DNA of 64,000 nt from Gossypium raimondii (taxonomy: Eukaryota; Streptophyta; Magnoliopsida; Malvales; Malvaceae): assembly GCF_025698545.1 (NCBI RefSeq), contig NC_068570.1:58547924-58611923 (forward strand), written 5' to 3'. Shown here in pieces: positions 1 to 12,138 of the stretch; position 1 is the first letter of the stretch, and the number at the start of each line of letters is the position of its first letter. The notes beneath the pieces are model-generated. The model did not search any database. It was not told where the DNA came from and worked only from the letters and a program-made list of their open reading frames with translations. The position numbers were made by a program, and so were the translations under genes.

Positions 1-1193
1 GTTTTGGACATGTACAAATATTAGTGATGCCAAAAATATTAGCGTGGCTAGAAAAATATTTTTTTATATCCTGTAACCAATGATTGAGTGAAAGTGATAG
101 GTGGGGATGCTAATGACAATGGTGTCACTTATCTTTACAGTAATGGCATCACCTATATTTATTATTTAAAATAGGTCATTTATATATATAATTTTAAAAG
201 TGAGTCATTTTCGTAAATAATGTGAAATATTGGATAATTTTTTTATAAGAAAAAGCCATGGACTCCTCTCCAAAATTATTATGATTTGGTCCAAATATAT
301 TCATGTTATTAGTTAAACTATGCATTGTAATAATTAATTAGAATAGTTAATCGTGTTAATATTTAGACTAATTATTGATATTATAAAAATAAAAATTTTA
401 AATATGTCAAATTAAAGTATAGGGACCAAATATGATATCTTCTTTGTGTCATTTTAATTGAGGCTTAAGGATCTAAGAAACCTTTGAATTTTTTCAAAAA
501 AAAAATAATTAAGCCCCTAAAAAATACAAACTTAGTGAAGCCCTCGCATGCTAAAAACATATCGATTAAGCCCTTTGACTAATTGAGTCATTAAAGTATC
601 AATGCTACATCAACCAGGTCTTGCATTTGTTTAACAATCATCTTGGGCATTAAATGTTAGTTCGGATATGATGTGGAGTATATTTAAAATATGGTGATCA
701 AATTTTAAACATGTACTTATGGAATGGACAACTTAAATCTAATACATTGAAAAAAGGAAAAAGAAAAAAGAAAACAATTCTCTTAAATTTTAATCACATT
801 GTTTTATTAGTAAAGAGCAACAACTATATTCTGTGAAGAAACGCAAAGCACTACTTATAGAGCATGATAAAAGTTCCAATGTTAATGCATCATACGCCCA
901 AAGATCAGTGCCAAGAGACCTTCCTTTCACAATAAGTTGAGTGAAGCACAACAATCTTTCTGAATGCTAATGTTCATTTACTACTAGGCCTGGTGACAGC
1001 TAACATTTTCTACAAATCGAAATCAAACAAATTGAAATAGCAGTGAGACTAAGATGGATTGTGGGAGTTTTTATAATTCGTTACAAAAAAAGCACTTTAA
1101 ATCCATGTCTTAACACAGTTACTCCATGGCTTTTCAATCGACAGTTTTATACCCCTTGTAAACTTTTTTTTATCGAAAATTGCAATTGCTTTA
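1..1193. other. Intergenic DNA downstream of the RLP gene
   Basis: AT-rich DNA with no convincing coding sequence. About 660-810 is visibly similar to 14079-14230, so it belongs to a duplicated RLP 3' flank. The stretch 988-1048 also shares about 45 bases with 20061-20105. Part of 850-1193 is probably 3' UTR of the RLP gene, which ends at 1194 on the minus strand; no poly(A) site was assigned. Confidence 0.6.
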
Positions 1194-4100
1194 CTACATG
1201 TTTCCGCTACAAAATTTTCTGGGGAAATTATCTACCACAAAATAGTAGCAGGACTCAATGGCCATTTGTATATAGTAAAACCATGCTTGCCTCCAATAAG
1301 GATTTATGTACAGCACAGCTGCGATACACAATAGCACCATCACATAACATGCGAAGAAGCTTGCATAGAAGGTATCCATATCAATGAAACCATGGTCTTC
1401 TGTGTCGCCAGCTGAAGCCTTCGGTGGTGTCAATGGTGTTGCGACCGGTGAACAATTCTTTCCCACCAATGACCCACAAAGAAAAGGATTCCCAACGTAG
1501 CTGCTTTCATCAAATGTTCCCAACTGTCCTATTCTGTCAGGTGTTTTTCCAGATAAATTGTTGTACGACACATTAAAGTATTGCAAGAAATGTAACACCG
1601 CAAACTCGACAGGAATGTTCCCTGTTAAATTGTTGTAGGAAAGATCTAGACTTTCCAGGTCCTTTAGGTTAGAAAACACTTGTGGGATCGGTCCGGTCAA
1701 ACTATTGCGAGAAAGGTTCAATGTAAAAAGCTTCATAATGTTTCTTGTTTCAAAACTAATCTCACCGGTAAGCTTGTTGCAGGAGAGATCAATTCCAGAC
1801 ATGTATTGAAGGATTCTTCTCCTATAATGGTAGGATCTGCTCTTTACTGTGTATTCTATTGGTACTTCAATGGACTTCGCGCTATCTATGTCATAACGAC
1901 TATAATAATACCAAATATATTCCTCGGTTACGTAGTTCATTGCAGAAACTTTTAAACAAGAAGGAATACCACCGGACAGATTGTTAAGAGAAAGATCAAT
2001 CAAGCTTAAACGATCCAAATTGCATAATTGAATTGGAATTTCTCCCTTAAAGTGGTTTCTCTTTAGGAGAAGATAACTCAATTCAGAAAGGTTTCCAATC
2101 CAATTTGGAATGTTACCTTTAAAGTGGTTATAGCTGAGATCCAATGTCACCAACGAAGAGCTATCACGAAAAGCATTCGGTAATGGTCCTTGTAGCATAT
2201 TTCTAGATAAATGAACTTCCCTTAGCGATACAGGCTTGAAGCAAGATGGTAGAGTCCCAGAGAAATTGTTCATGGAAAGGTCCAAAAATATAAGTCCTTC
2301 ATTGAGATTGCAAATCGCCCTTGGTATTGAACCTTCAAGTTGATTATCTGCCATGGCAAGTTGTTCCAAAGGTAAAGCATTTCCCCTCCATTGTGGAAAC
2401 CTACCAAAGAGTAGGTTTCTGCTCACATCCAATGCTATCAACCTTGACATATTCCCAATCCAACTTGGTATCTCACCGAAGAGATAGTTATTGCTAAGAT
2501 CAAGTAAATACAAATCAGAGCAGTTAGCCAATACATTAGGGATCACCCCAGTGAAGTTATTTCCATCTAATCGTACCTCAGAGAGGCTCATTAGGCTAAA
2601 ATTTCCAGAGAAAATAACTCCTTGCAATGTGTTATTTGATAATGCAAGGAACTCTAATAAGGAGCAGCCCGTAGCCATGTGCTCAGGTATCCCTCCAGAC
2701 AAATGGTTGTTTGATAAGTCCAAACCTTGCAGTGAACTCATATCACCAAATGAAGAGGGAATGCTACCACTGAAATAATTTTGTGACATGTTCAGAGTCT
2801 TCAACAATGGTAGATGTGCTCCAATTCTTTCTGGAATGTTGCCACCAAAGGCATTGTTGGAGATATCCAAATTCGATAAAGCCAAATGCGCACGCGATGG
2901 CAGTTGAAAAGGCCCTAATAGAGAGCAATTCACGAGATGCAGTAACTCTAGCTTCGTGTTGTTTTCCAACAACCAAAAAGGGAATTGATCCACCTTGAAG
3001 AAATGTATGTCTGAGAGAGTAACACCCTGTAAGTCACTTTGATGGTAAAAGAAATGTGGAAATGACCCACCACTTCCACAACAAGATAAACTGATGTAAA
3101 TCAACTGGAACCTTGGGGCCAAAGAATTGAGCATCTCATGATCATCGGCATGTATGTTGTTGTTGTCTCCTCTGATAAACTTGAGTCTTGAAAGGTTGAA
3201 CAAGGGTCCTAATGAGCTTGGGATGTGAAATTCATTGTTTGAAATGTCCAACCATCGGAGGGATGTTAGACTTTCAAGGGCAGATATATTTCCAGAAAAT
3301 TGATTAGAAGAGAGGTCCAAAGATTCAAGTAATGTTAGGTTCTTAAGGACAGATATATTTCCGGAAAACTGATTGAAAGAGAGAGATAAACTTTTAAGGG
3401 ACGTGAGGTTGTGGAAACACATGGGTAAGCTTCCCCTTAGATTATTGCCAGTGATGTCCAACTCTTGGAGATTTTTCATTTCACATAAATCTGCAAAAGT
3501 AGTATTATGTGTATAAATCATAACTAATACATGATGGATAAAATAGAAATACAATAAGCTTAATAAATAGCACTTTTAATTTCACTATAAAAATAATAAT
3601 CAAAATATATTCAAACTTAAATCAAAATAAATTTAGATAGATTTATAGATAATGCGTCTCAATCTTATAATAAGACAGGAGAGATTTCATATTATTTGCA
3701 CAAAGAAAATTTGAATTTAAGTACTAAAATTCAAAGACCTCAACCTTTGGCATCAAAGCCTTATTAGCATTATATTAAGATTTAGGAGATCAAAAGAAAA
3801 GGGAATATAGATATATGAAGGTTTTAAACTTTTGTTTGATATTTAATTTTTAATCAAATACACCAACTAAATTTCAAAATAAAAATATGTTTCGTTTGCA
3901 TATATATATATATATATATGAGAAATGATTATATGAAATTAAGATATCATGCTATTTGTATCACTTTTCAATAAGAGCATGTCATTTCAGTATTTTTATC
4001 CTAGATTTCAACAAATCATGTTGAGTTTGATTTTTTTCATGATGAAAATGTTAAAGTGACATGCTCTTATTGAAAAGGGATACAAATAGCATGCTATTCT

Positions 4101-4446
4101 AGTTTCATACAATCCTTTCTCCATAATCTACAAGCAATTTTAAAAAAAGACATAAATATTTTTTAAAATATATACTTTTAAAATATATATGTAAAATTTC
4201 GAACCGATCAAATATCTCCATCATATCTATCTAAAATACTTTATATATTAATATATATTCAACGGTTTAATTTTTTTACATAAAACAAATAGTAAAAGTT
4301 TTAAATTTATATCAAATTTGACATGCATAATCTACATGTATAGACCATAAAATATAATGGTTGGATCCTTAAAATATTAATCATATAAATAGTTACAAAA
4401 GTGTGTAAAACTACTTTAATTTTTACATTGCATAAATGAGTCCTCC

Positions 4447-4488
<42 letters not shown>

Positions 4489-7400
4489 TCTAGAGATAGA
4501 TATAACTAAAATGATGAGTAATTGAAATTAGAATATTTACCATTTATAGGCAGAGTATCGTTACCATCAATACGATGAGCGATCAATTTCTTAAGAGAAA
4601 TGAGTGGTCCAAAAACTCGAATAAAGTTTGAAGGTAAAGATGATTCATCCAACTCCAACTCTTCCAAACTTCTCAAATTTAATCCTTCTATTCAATAAAA
4701 TTAATTGAAACTTTTATTATGAAGAAGGTATGTGAAACAAAATAATTCAATAAAACTATGAAAAAATCAAAATCTTATTAGTAATTTATTCTTTATTTTA
4801 TGAAAATTGAGAAATTACATTTTCTAATTGAATTTATCAGAATTTGGTTCTCGTACTTTGTATAAGCTAAGAAGTTAGTCTGATTCTTGCTAATAACATG
4901 CATACAAATTGCTGGGTTTTTTTTTTTACTAATTTATTTCGTATAAATTACGAAAACTTTTCAGTTTTCGTAAAGTACGAAATTAAATGCGTACAAAGTA
5001 AAATATGAAAGTTAATTTCTCAATTTTCATAAAGTAAAAGGATGGAATTTATAAATTAGACCAAATATTATAATACAAGGAAATTGAAAGAATCAAATTA
5101 CGTACCTTGTGGGGTGAGTTTTTGATTGAACTCACAATAACTCAACACTAGACGCTTCAAAGAAGTAAATTCCACTCTAACAGAGTCTTTCATACCAAAT
5201 ATGCGTGTGAGAGACAAGGCAAAGATATTAGAGAAATATCCCAACAAAATATATACCATCTAATTGTGCTTTCAGTCCCTATACTTTTTGCACATTTAAA
5301 ATTTAATCTCTCTTGTTTTAATCCTAGAAATTTAGTTCCTCTACTCAATTGATTTTAATAATTCAAATCCAATTCATAACATCATCAAAGGGCTTCCATT
5401 AAATTGGATTATTACATTTTAAAAAAAAAAATACATGAGTGCAAGGCTAAATAAGCAAATAAAGCAGTTGAATTTGGGGTTGTAAAGTTTTTTTTATTCT
5501 AAACTTGAAGTTGTAAGGTTCTTAGTACTATTTCCGGGAAGCCGAGTAAAAGCAGGGGCATAGCCAAAAAGGGACAGGAAGGGGCCTTGGCCCTTGTTGG
5601 CTCAATGAGGAAACTGCTCTCTAGCCCTTCCCCAAAATTATATTCAATTTTGTTCTTTTTAACTTTTAATTAAATGAAAAACATATAATTTTAACCCTTT
5701 TGAAAAAAATAATAATTTAGTTTAAACATTTTTAATACAATTTTTAATTCCCCAAAATTATAATATTATCTCGGTTCTTTAAAAAATTCAGGCTTCGCCT
5801 TCAAGTAAAAATCAATTTTAAAATTTTAACGTAATGCATCCTTAAATGAGCCATGTGAGCAATATTTTTTCTATTTTAAAAATATCACATAATCCAAATA
5901 AACAAAATTAATAATAAAGTGACAAAATTTCAAATGTGCAATAAGTATAAAGACGGTAGATAAGATTAGAGCTGTATGTATAAATTAATCCACATATTTA
6001 ATTTGTAACATACTATTAATGTGGGAATGAGAAGCCGCTGTAGTTTCATTAAAACTAAATCCAGATAGAGAAAGAATCTTCAATGTCGGAAATAGACCCA
6101 ATGACTGTAGTGAAAGGCTACAATTATTATCTGCATGTCAAACAAGGCTTTATTTCTTTAGAATATGTCTAAAATACTAACAAAATATGAAAATTAATTC
6201 ATAAACCCAAAATTTAAAAATTACCTTGAAGTCATTTTTTTTAGGGTGGTACTTAATTTATTAATTTTGTCTCAATTCACCTCAAAAGTTTAAGCTAAGT
6301 GTGTAGTTGCTAACATGATTTGTTTGTAAAACCTTTAATTTTAGCAATACCTATATCACAGGCCAGATACAGCTCCTCCAAATTGCTCAAATCATATAAT
6401 TCTGAAGAGGATCAGAAATTGAAAATTAGTTAGATTTAAATAAATAGCTTATAAATGTAAGTCTATATATGCATTCAATGATTCCTTTTTATTTTTTTGT
6501 TCAGAAAAAAAATTAGAGGATGGGGAGAGAAGTGAGTTTTTACCTTTAACATCTAGTAATCCTTTGAAGTTGGAGTTTTCTATCCTCAAAGTCTTTAAAT
6601 TTGAAAGTGTGGCAAGAGATGACAATATACTATTGTTGAAAAAATTACCACTCAAATCAACAGCTTTCAATTTCATTAGCCTTAGTCCTGCCATTATCAA
6701 GTAATAACATTTATAGTTATTTACTTTTATGCCAAATGATAATTTTTTAAAAAGTTTACAAGTATGATATAAATTACAAATAATATATGTTTAATCAATT
6801 AGAATTAATGTTAACTCAATACAAAGCGCAACAAATTAAAAACTCAAATATATTTAAACAAAACCTATATATGATAAGAATTAAACTGGGAAAGCGCATG
6901 GTGCCGACACTATCAAGACTTCATTGGTATATTATAATTTTTGGAATTTTTTTATGAATCATTCGTAGAACTATAAGTTTGTAAGCAATTTAACAATAAT
7001 AAAATTAGAAAATAGATTTAATGTTGAATTAATAATTTAAAAAATCATAAATACCTTGCAATGGAGTAAATTCATTCACTTCATTTCTGGATAAGGTCAG
7101 CTCCTCTAAATTGCTGAGAGCATTTAAATCTGAAGAGAGAAATACAAATTAAACTTTTTTTTCTTTGGCAAGTGAAACTAAGAATAAGTTAAGTAGATTT
7201 GTTTTAGAGTAGAGCTATTCATTTGACCTAATAATTTTGGTTCAATTTAGTCAGATTTTGAATAAGGTTATTTCCAATTCAAGCGATTAATATGTTTTAT
7301 TATGTTAATAACATATATTTTTAAAAATAAGTATTCTTTTGAAAATGTGAAAATTAATTTTTCGAGCGCGTTTGAACTCAACTTGAATGGACTTAGATAA

Positions 7401-9996
7401 GAAATTTCTAAAAGTTTTGGCCACCAGCTTAGCTTATGAAAATTCCTATTCATGACTTGCTAACATGAAAACCAAAGCATTCAAAATGATTAAATAAGGG
7501 TTAATTGTTTTTGAATGTGTTCAAATAAGGGCTTTCAAACTATCATATAATAAGTTTGAAATTATGTTTTTTTTTTATAAAAAAATTCTTTTCAAATAAT
7601 ATTTAATTCAACTACCATGTGTTCTATCTAAACACGACAACTTTCACCTAATTTTGTATTTACAAATTTGAGTAAAATGTGTGAAAGCCCTTATTTGAAC
7701 AATTTCAAAAGGGTATGTACCTTATTATACCATTTTGAAATGTTTGTCTATTATGTGAGCAACTTAAAAGATTTTGCTCCTATTTGAGATATGACACAAA
7801 CTCATTTTTCCATGAGTGATAAGGGTAGAGGTTATCTAGGGATCGAACCTAACATTGGTATTGACAAAAGACTTGAACACAAGTCCTTTACTACTCCACC
7901 TGTGGCTCAATCAATGAGTGACACATACTTTTTAGGATATAGTAAAATAAATAAATGTCTAAAAGATGGGACAAGTGACCTTATTTTAATTTTTCTTGTG
8001 AATATGGATAAATGAAACACTAGTGCTCACAAGTTTTTTAAGTTTGATTTGAAAAAATTTTCAAATTTGGTTTAATAATATCGAGTCGAGCTTGAGCTTG
8101 AGCTCGAACAACTTGAATTATTGGTCAAGTTGAATTCGAACATTATAATACCTAGTTCAAAAGATTGTGGCTTAACCGAGCTTTTCATTGTAATATATAA
8201 TATTATGAAATACCTCAAAAAGATAGATTTTATAGGCTATTTACCTTTTGCATATATTGGACCCTTCAAGTTGTTAGCGGATAAATCCAAAGACTTCAAA
8301 TTTGAGAACGCGGTAAGGGATGAAAATATGTTGTTGCTAAAGTCATTACGACTTAAATCAAGCACCTCGAGTTTGTTCAACTTCATTCGTACTTTTTCTA
8401 AAAAAAAATGTTAATGTAATTTCAACTTAAAAGAATGAATATAGCATGTTTGAACAACAATTAATTAAGCCAAGTGATTTACCATGGAATGAAGACACAA
8501 GGCTCTTAATTTCATTTCCCCCTAAATGCAACTGCTTCAAGTTCATCAAATTATTGATTTCTATTCATGTCCAAAGAAAATATATGTTAGTTAATCAATA
8601 TTATTAAAAAAAAAGATTTCTATACTTTTTTTTCAATTTGATTTCTATACTTTTTGGTCTTTCAACTTTTCCCAACTTGGAATTGAGCAACTTTATTATT
8701 TTTATTAAAAAATTATTTTTAGTTTATGATGTGACACAATATTAGAGTGTTATATTATTATATGGACCAAAACTAAAAAAGTTGTTGAATTCCAAATGGA
8801 CCAAAAAAATCAAGGACTAAAAGAAATTTTCCAAGTTAAAAGGCTAAATGTTGCTTTACCCTATAAAAAAATAACTAACTAATTAGCATTGTATATATAT
8901 TTTAATCAAATTAAGCATGGTATTCAAAAGAAAACTTACCTAGCATATCAACAATTCCTTTTAATCCACAATTCTGCAAACGCAATGATTTTAAAGAGGT
9001 AAAATCATTTAATTGTTGTAGAATGTTATTTCCTAAATTGTTGAAAGATAAATCCAAAGTCTCCAAATTGTTCAGCTTTGATAATATCTTAATACCTGCC
9101 AACAATATTACCAAAACTTGATGGAGCTTCTTTAAATTTGGAATGGCTGCTTCATATATAATTAAAGGTTAGCCTTACCGTAAGTAGAATTTGATCCTGT
9201 GAATTTATTGTTTGCTAGGTTTAACGAATTGAGTGATGAAAGTCCACTTAAGGATGCCAAAATGCTATTGTTGAAATAGTTTTCACTTAAGTCAAGAATC
9301 TGCAACTTGTTCAATCTTGATAAGAACCTTTCAAAACCTACAAAAAATAAGGAAATACAATAAATTAAGATCAGAGGCGATATCGGGGAGACAAGGTCTT
9401 GACTCTTAAAAATGTTAAATTTTCAATTTAATTCTTATAAAAATTATAAATTAATATAACAATAAATTTTATTTTGACTGTGAATACGTAGCCGAGTTTT
9501 TTTTATGGAATACAATATGATGAAAATAAATCAATAATTAAAACTTCATAATAAAGTTGGAAGGTAATAAACCTTGATTAGCAATGCAACCGACTACGGA
9601 ATTTCCACGTAAAGAAAGATTTTGTAATTCCTCAAAAGGAAGAAACAAAGAGGCGTTGAGATACCAATAGTTCTCCTCCTGACTCCCCATGTAGTTGTAC
9701 TCAACAATATCAACTAAATCATAGGAGGTTTCTACATATGGAACATCAAGAGAAAGATGAGTGACTCGTCCACTAGTCGGATTGCACACAACCCTTTCCC
9801 ACTCACAACAATCTGATGAACTTTCTCTTTCCTCCACCGAGTCATCATAATTTAGATATTGAACCCTGTGATCAATGAAATGGAAGAAAGGTTTGAGTTG
9901 GAAGAGAGCCAATCTTTCTTCCTCTAAGCAACCATCGCACAACCCAGCTCCCAATGATAACACTATAAGCACCATCGTCAACCCTATCGACTCCAT
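1194..9996 (-). CDS. LRR receptor-like protein (RLP), 12 exons, apparently intact
   Basis: Cell-surface leucine-rich-repeat receptor without a kinase domain. Such RLPs usually sense extracellular ligands in immunity or development and signal through partner kinases; the ligand here is unknown. Exons on the minus strand: 9996-9573, 9337-9179, 9095-8940, 8560-8483, 8397-8245, 7129-7055, 6687-6544, 6401-6351, 6130-6014, 5186-5106, 4687-4541, 3490-1194. They sum to 3,882 bp (1,293 residues plus stop), all introns are phase 1 with GT-AG borders, and no frame break is seen. Order: signal peptide (about residues 1-22), LRRNT with a DCCEWERVVC motif, many LRRs of LxxLxxLxLSxN type, a non-LRR island (YYYSRYDIDSAKSIEV region), final LRRs, a Pro/Thr-rich linker, then a transmembrane helix and short basic tail (LYINPYWRQAWFYY). 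Several middle exons encode about one or two LRRs each. Least certain borders are the 51-bp exon 6401-6351 and the acceptor at 5186. Confidence 0.88.
3901..3919. repeat. (TA)n microsatellite in RLP last intron
   Basis: Uninterrupted TA dinucleotides immediately left of the hairpin element, in the intron between the last two RLP exons. Confidence 0.9.
3921..4121. mobile_element. MITE-like inverted-repeat element in RLP last intron
   Basis: The two halves are near-perfect reverse complements. The left arm (about 3921-3996) contains GCTATTTGTATCACTTTTCA and AATAAGAGCATGTCATTT; the right arm (about 4050-4121) carries the complements with few mismatches. The whole unit could fold into a long hairpin of about 200 bp. 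There is no coding capacity. The terminal repeats and size fit a miniature inverted-repeat transposable element; the TSD is unclear because the left side abuts a TA repeat. Confidence 0.65.
4449..4484. repeat. (AT)18 microsatellite
   Basis: About 36 bp of uninterrupted AT dinucleotides in the last RLP intron, just downstream (in gene sense) of exon 4687-4541. Confidence 0.95.
5545..5830. repeat. Dispersed non-coding repeat (related to 14261-14500)
   Basis: A stretch inside an RLP intron in the style GGGGCCTTGGCCC... followed by short A/T-rich runs and CCCCAAAATTA. Its composition and word pattern resemble 14261-14500. I recognise this type as a common dispersed repeat of cotton-like genomes, but I cannot define its ends. 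Confidence 0.35.
7490..7790. mobile_element. MITE-like inverted repeat in RLP intron
   Basis: An exact 20-bp inverted repeat, TGTTCAAATAAGGGCTTTCA at 7518-7537 and its complement at 7682-7701, with weaker matching continuing outward (AATAAGGGTTAATTG against the region before 7740). There is no ORF. It lies between RLP exons 8397-8245 and 7129-7055. Confidence 0.55.
8605..8865. mobile_element. Imperfect inverted-repeat element in RLP intron
   Basis: The left side (TTTCTATACTTTTTGGTC, then AACTTGGAATTGAGCAAC) is roughly complementary to the right side (GGACCAAAAAAATCAAGGAC preceded by GTTGAATTCCAAATGG). It is non-coding and looks like a degenerate MITE. Ends are approximate. Confidence 0.4.
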
Positions 9997-10040
9997 CTCA
10001 GCACTTTATGCATTTGTAGCCAATGCTGCAACCCCTTGTG

Positions 10041-10050
10041 CTTTATATGC
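10041..10050 (-). promoter_or_regulatory. Probable TATA box of the RLP gene
   Basis: On the minus strand this reads GCATATAAAG, 45-54 bases upstream of the ATG at 9996. That spacing suits transcription starting shortly before the ATG with a short 5' leader. Confidence 0.55.
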
Positions 10051-10075
10051 TAAAAGAAAAAGGAAGAACTCTTCA

Positions 10076-10217
10076 TGCTTCCAAGAAATTCATTCACAAG
10101 GGTCCACTCATCACTTAAATAGGATAATTTTTGTTTTGGGTCCAGTCATCGCCTAAATGGTTTCCTTTTCTTTTCCCAACTTTATGATTGATATTTTCAA
10201 TGGAAGCCTCTTATTTC
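10076..10217. repeat. RLP 5' flank, copy A of a local duplication
   Basis: The segment CTTCCAAGAAATTCATTCAC through GGAAGCCTCTTATTTC recurs at 11374-11471 (CTTCCAAGAAACTCGTTCAT through GGAAGCTTCTTATTTC), the latter lacking an internal piece. This shows duplication of the promoter-proximal flank of the RLP gene. Confidence 0.7.
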
Positions 10218-11039
10218 TAACCTGTGATAGAATATTAATATAACTAGTAATAATCTCGCTTACGCCGGGGTTTAATAAAATTATTTAATTAATATTAAAA
10301 TTGTATAAATAAATTTCTATTTTAAAATTTGTTAAAATTGTATTGAGTAATATTTTCCTGAATAAATCTGGATTTCTTGCTGCCTTCATTAGACTACATT
10401 TTTACTTAAAAGTCAATTTACCCGGAAAGAAAAAAGTTTGATTTGGAAAATGTGTAAACATGAAATATAATTCTTAAAATACATAGATACAAAGAAATTG
10501 AAATAATTAAATATACTACTATTTGACATATCAAATTATTATTTATTATGCCAGCTGATTGTAGTTTTCCTGTGAATGTTTCGTTTGCAGGTGGGAAATG
10601 TAGACTTTTATTCTGATAGATAAAATTATTATTCACAATTGTCAACTAGGAAATGTTGAAATTTAGAATTTAATCTTGATAATTTAATTTAACATAATTT
10701 GATCTTTCTAATTTTGTAATGTTATTATTTCAAATAACATTTTGGGAAAAATGTTAAGTCCATTTAGGAAAAATGAATTTAATTCTCAAATTAAGTTATT
10801 TGACTAAATTTTTTTATCGTTGACAATTATTTTGAAGACATGGTTGTCAGCTGCTCTTAAGATAAGCATTGTGATGCTGGAAATCCACTTTAACAATGGT
10901 TGCTACCATGTTAACAAAAAAAAAAAAAAAATCAAAAACAAACGGGACAAATTCAAGGATAGAATGCATTTGAATTTTGAAATTCAGGTTATATTGATAA
11001 AGACAGTACACCCAAATTAAAACTAGATTAAACGACAGC
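10218..11039. other. Intergenic, RLP 5' flank
   Basis: AT-rich, with no credible gene. About 10340-10650 resembles 14700-14970 (shared words such as GATTTCTTGC, CATTAGACTA, GGTGG-AAATGTA), again marking a duplicated RLP upstream region. A poly-A run is at 10916-10930. Confidence 0.5.
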
Positions 11040-11340
11040 AATGCCGATGTTCTGTTCTATAGGTTCCAGCTTTAGCAAGTCTGTCCCATTTCCGCTTCTC
11101 GGCAAGTGCTTAATCTCCCATCTCTGTTAGCTGAACCAGACACATGATACCACAAAATCTTTTACGTTCATGGGAGCTTTCGTCGGATCCTTTAGCCAAT
11201 CAATTATCACCAAACTACAGTCACATTCAACAATTAGTTTAAAATCTTGATACCATCTAGATGCAAAAATACGACTAAGGCTTCTTTGTCTGCGAGGACC
11301 ACAGCCAAAACCGGGTCAAGAATCTCTCCACAGACTTGGT
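11040..11340 (-). pseudogene. LINE RNase H-like domain fragment
   Basis: Read on the minus strand with one or two frame changes, this gives AVVLADKEALVVF, then VECDCSLVIDWLKDPTKAP and finally WDRLAKAGTYRTEH. These are hallmarks of the RNase H-like (RVT_3) domain ending plant non-LTR retrotransposons. The reverse transcriptase is absent and stops are present. The fragment sits between the two copies of the RLP upstream flank. Confidence 0.7.
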
Positions 11341-11373
11341 GGGTGGCCTAGTTTCATGGAAGAAACCCCTCCT

Positions 11374-11471
11374 ACTTCCAAGAAACTCGTTCATAAGGGT
11401 TCACTCATTGCTTACATGGTTTACTTTTTTCCGACTTTGTTATTGATATTTTCCATGGAAGCTTCTTATTT
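11374..11471. repeat. RLP 5' flank, copy B
   Basis: Second copy of the segment at 10076-10217, with an internal deletion. No RLP first exon follows it on the minus strand; a LINE RNase H fragment occupies that place instead. Confidence 0.65.
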
Positions 11472-11617
11472 CGCTTTAAAAACAATCTAATAGTAATTAT
11501 TATTAATTAATTAGTTTTAAATTAATTTTTATTAAGATGACAAATGTATATAGAATATAGTGATATATATATAATAAAATAAGATATACTTATGAAATTA
11601 AATAATTTCAGCAGTAA

Positions 11618-11809
11618 TTGCATTCATTTCAATATACACAGCATCACCAATTCTTTGGTTCAGCTTATGCCATATTCAACGATGGTACCTTCGAAAACGA
11701 TAACTCCCCCATAGACTTGGACCAGCACAAGAGAATCTTAAAAACAGTGAAACTTCTAAAGAGCAAAACGAGATTCAAATCAACCCTTGTCTATGGATTG
11801 GATGACTAA
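11618..11809 (+). other. Short unrecognised ORF, possible gene fragment
   Basis: A 63-codon ORF whose composition looks more protein-like than its surroundings (SAYAIFNDGTFENDN ... LLKSKTRFKSTLVYGLDD). I do not recognise it. It ends in TAA-containing DNA just before the long direct repeat that flanks the LINE. It may be a captured or decayed gene fragment, or chance. Confidence 0.2.
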
Positions 11810-11835
11810 CTCGGGTCAAGCACCATTTTATTGAC

Positions 11836-12138
11836 CTTAGGTCAGTATGAATTCAAATTAAATAATAAATTATTTAAATATTAATATAAAAGTAATTTTT
11901 ATTATATTATAATATGTGAGTGATAAAATAAGGTCATCAAGTCAGGTAAGGCTGCCCCAACTTTAGGATTAGGATTACGCATCAGTTTTCATCCATATTC
12001 TATAAATAAATATACTTGTAAGTACATTATTTGAAAAATACGTAAATTATTCTTAAAAAATACGTAAATGTAGAAATCATTTTAAATTTGAATAAAAAAT
12101 TCATAATTTGTAAAAAAAAATCATAAAAGCTTATAATA
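11836..12138. repeat. Direct repeat A flanking the LINE
   Basis: From CTTAGGTCAGTATGAATTCA to AAAAGCTTATAATA this is about 300 bp, closely matching 13455-13774. It ends exactly where the poly-T (minus-strand poly-A tail) of the LINE begins, as expected for a target-site duplication, although much longer than the usual 5-20 bp. Confidence 0.8.
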
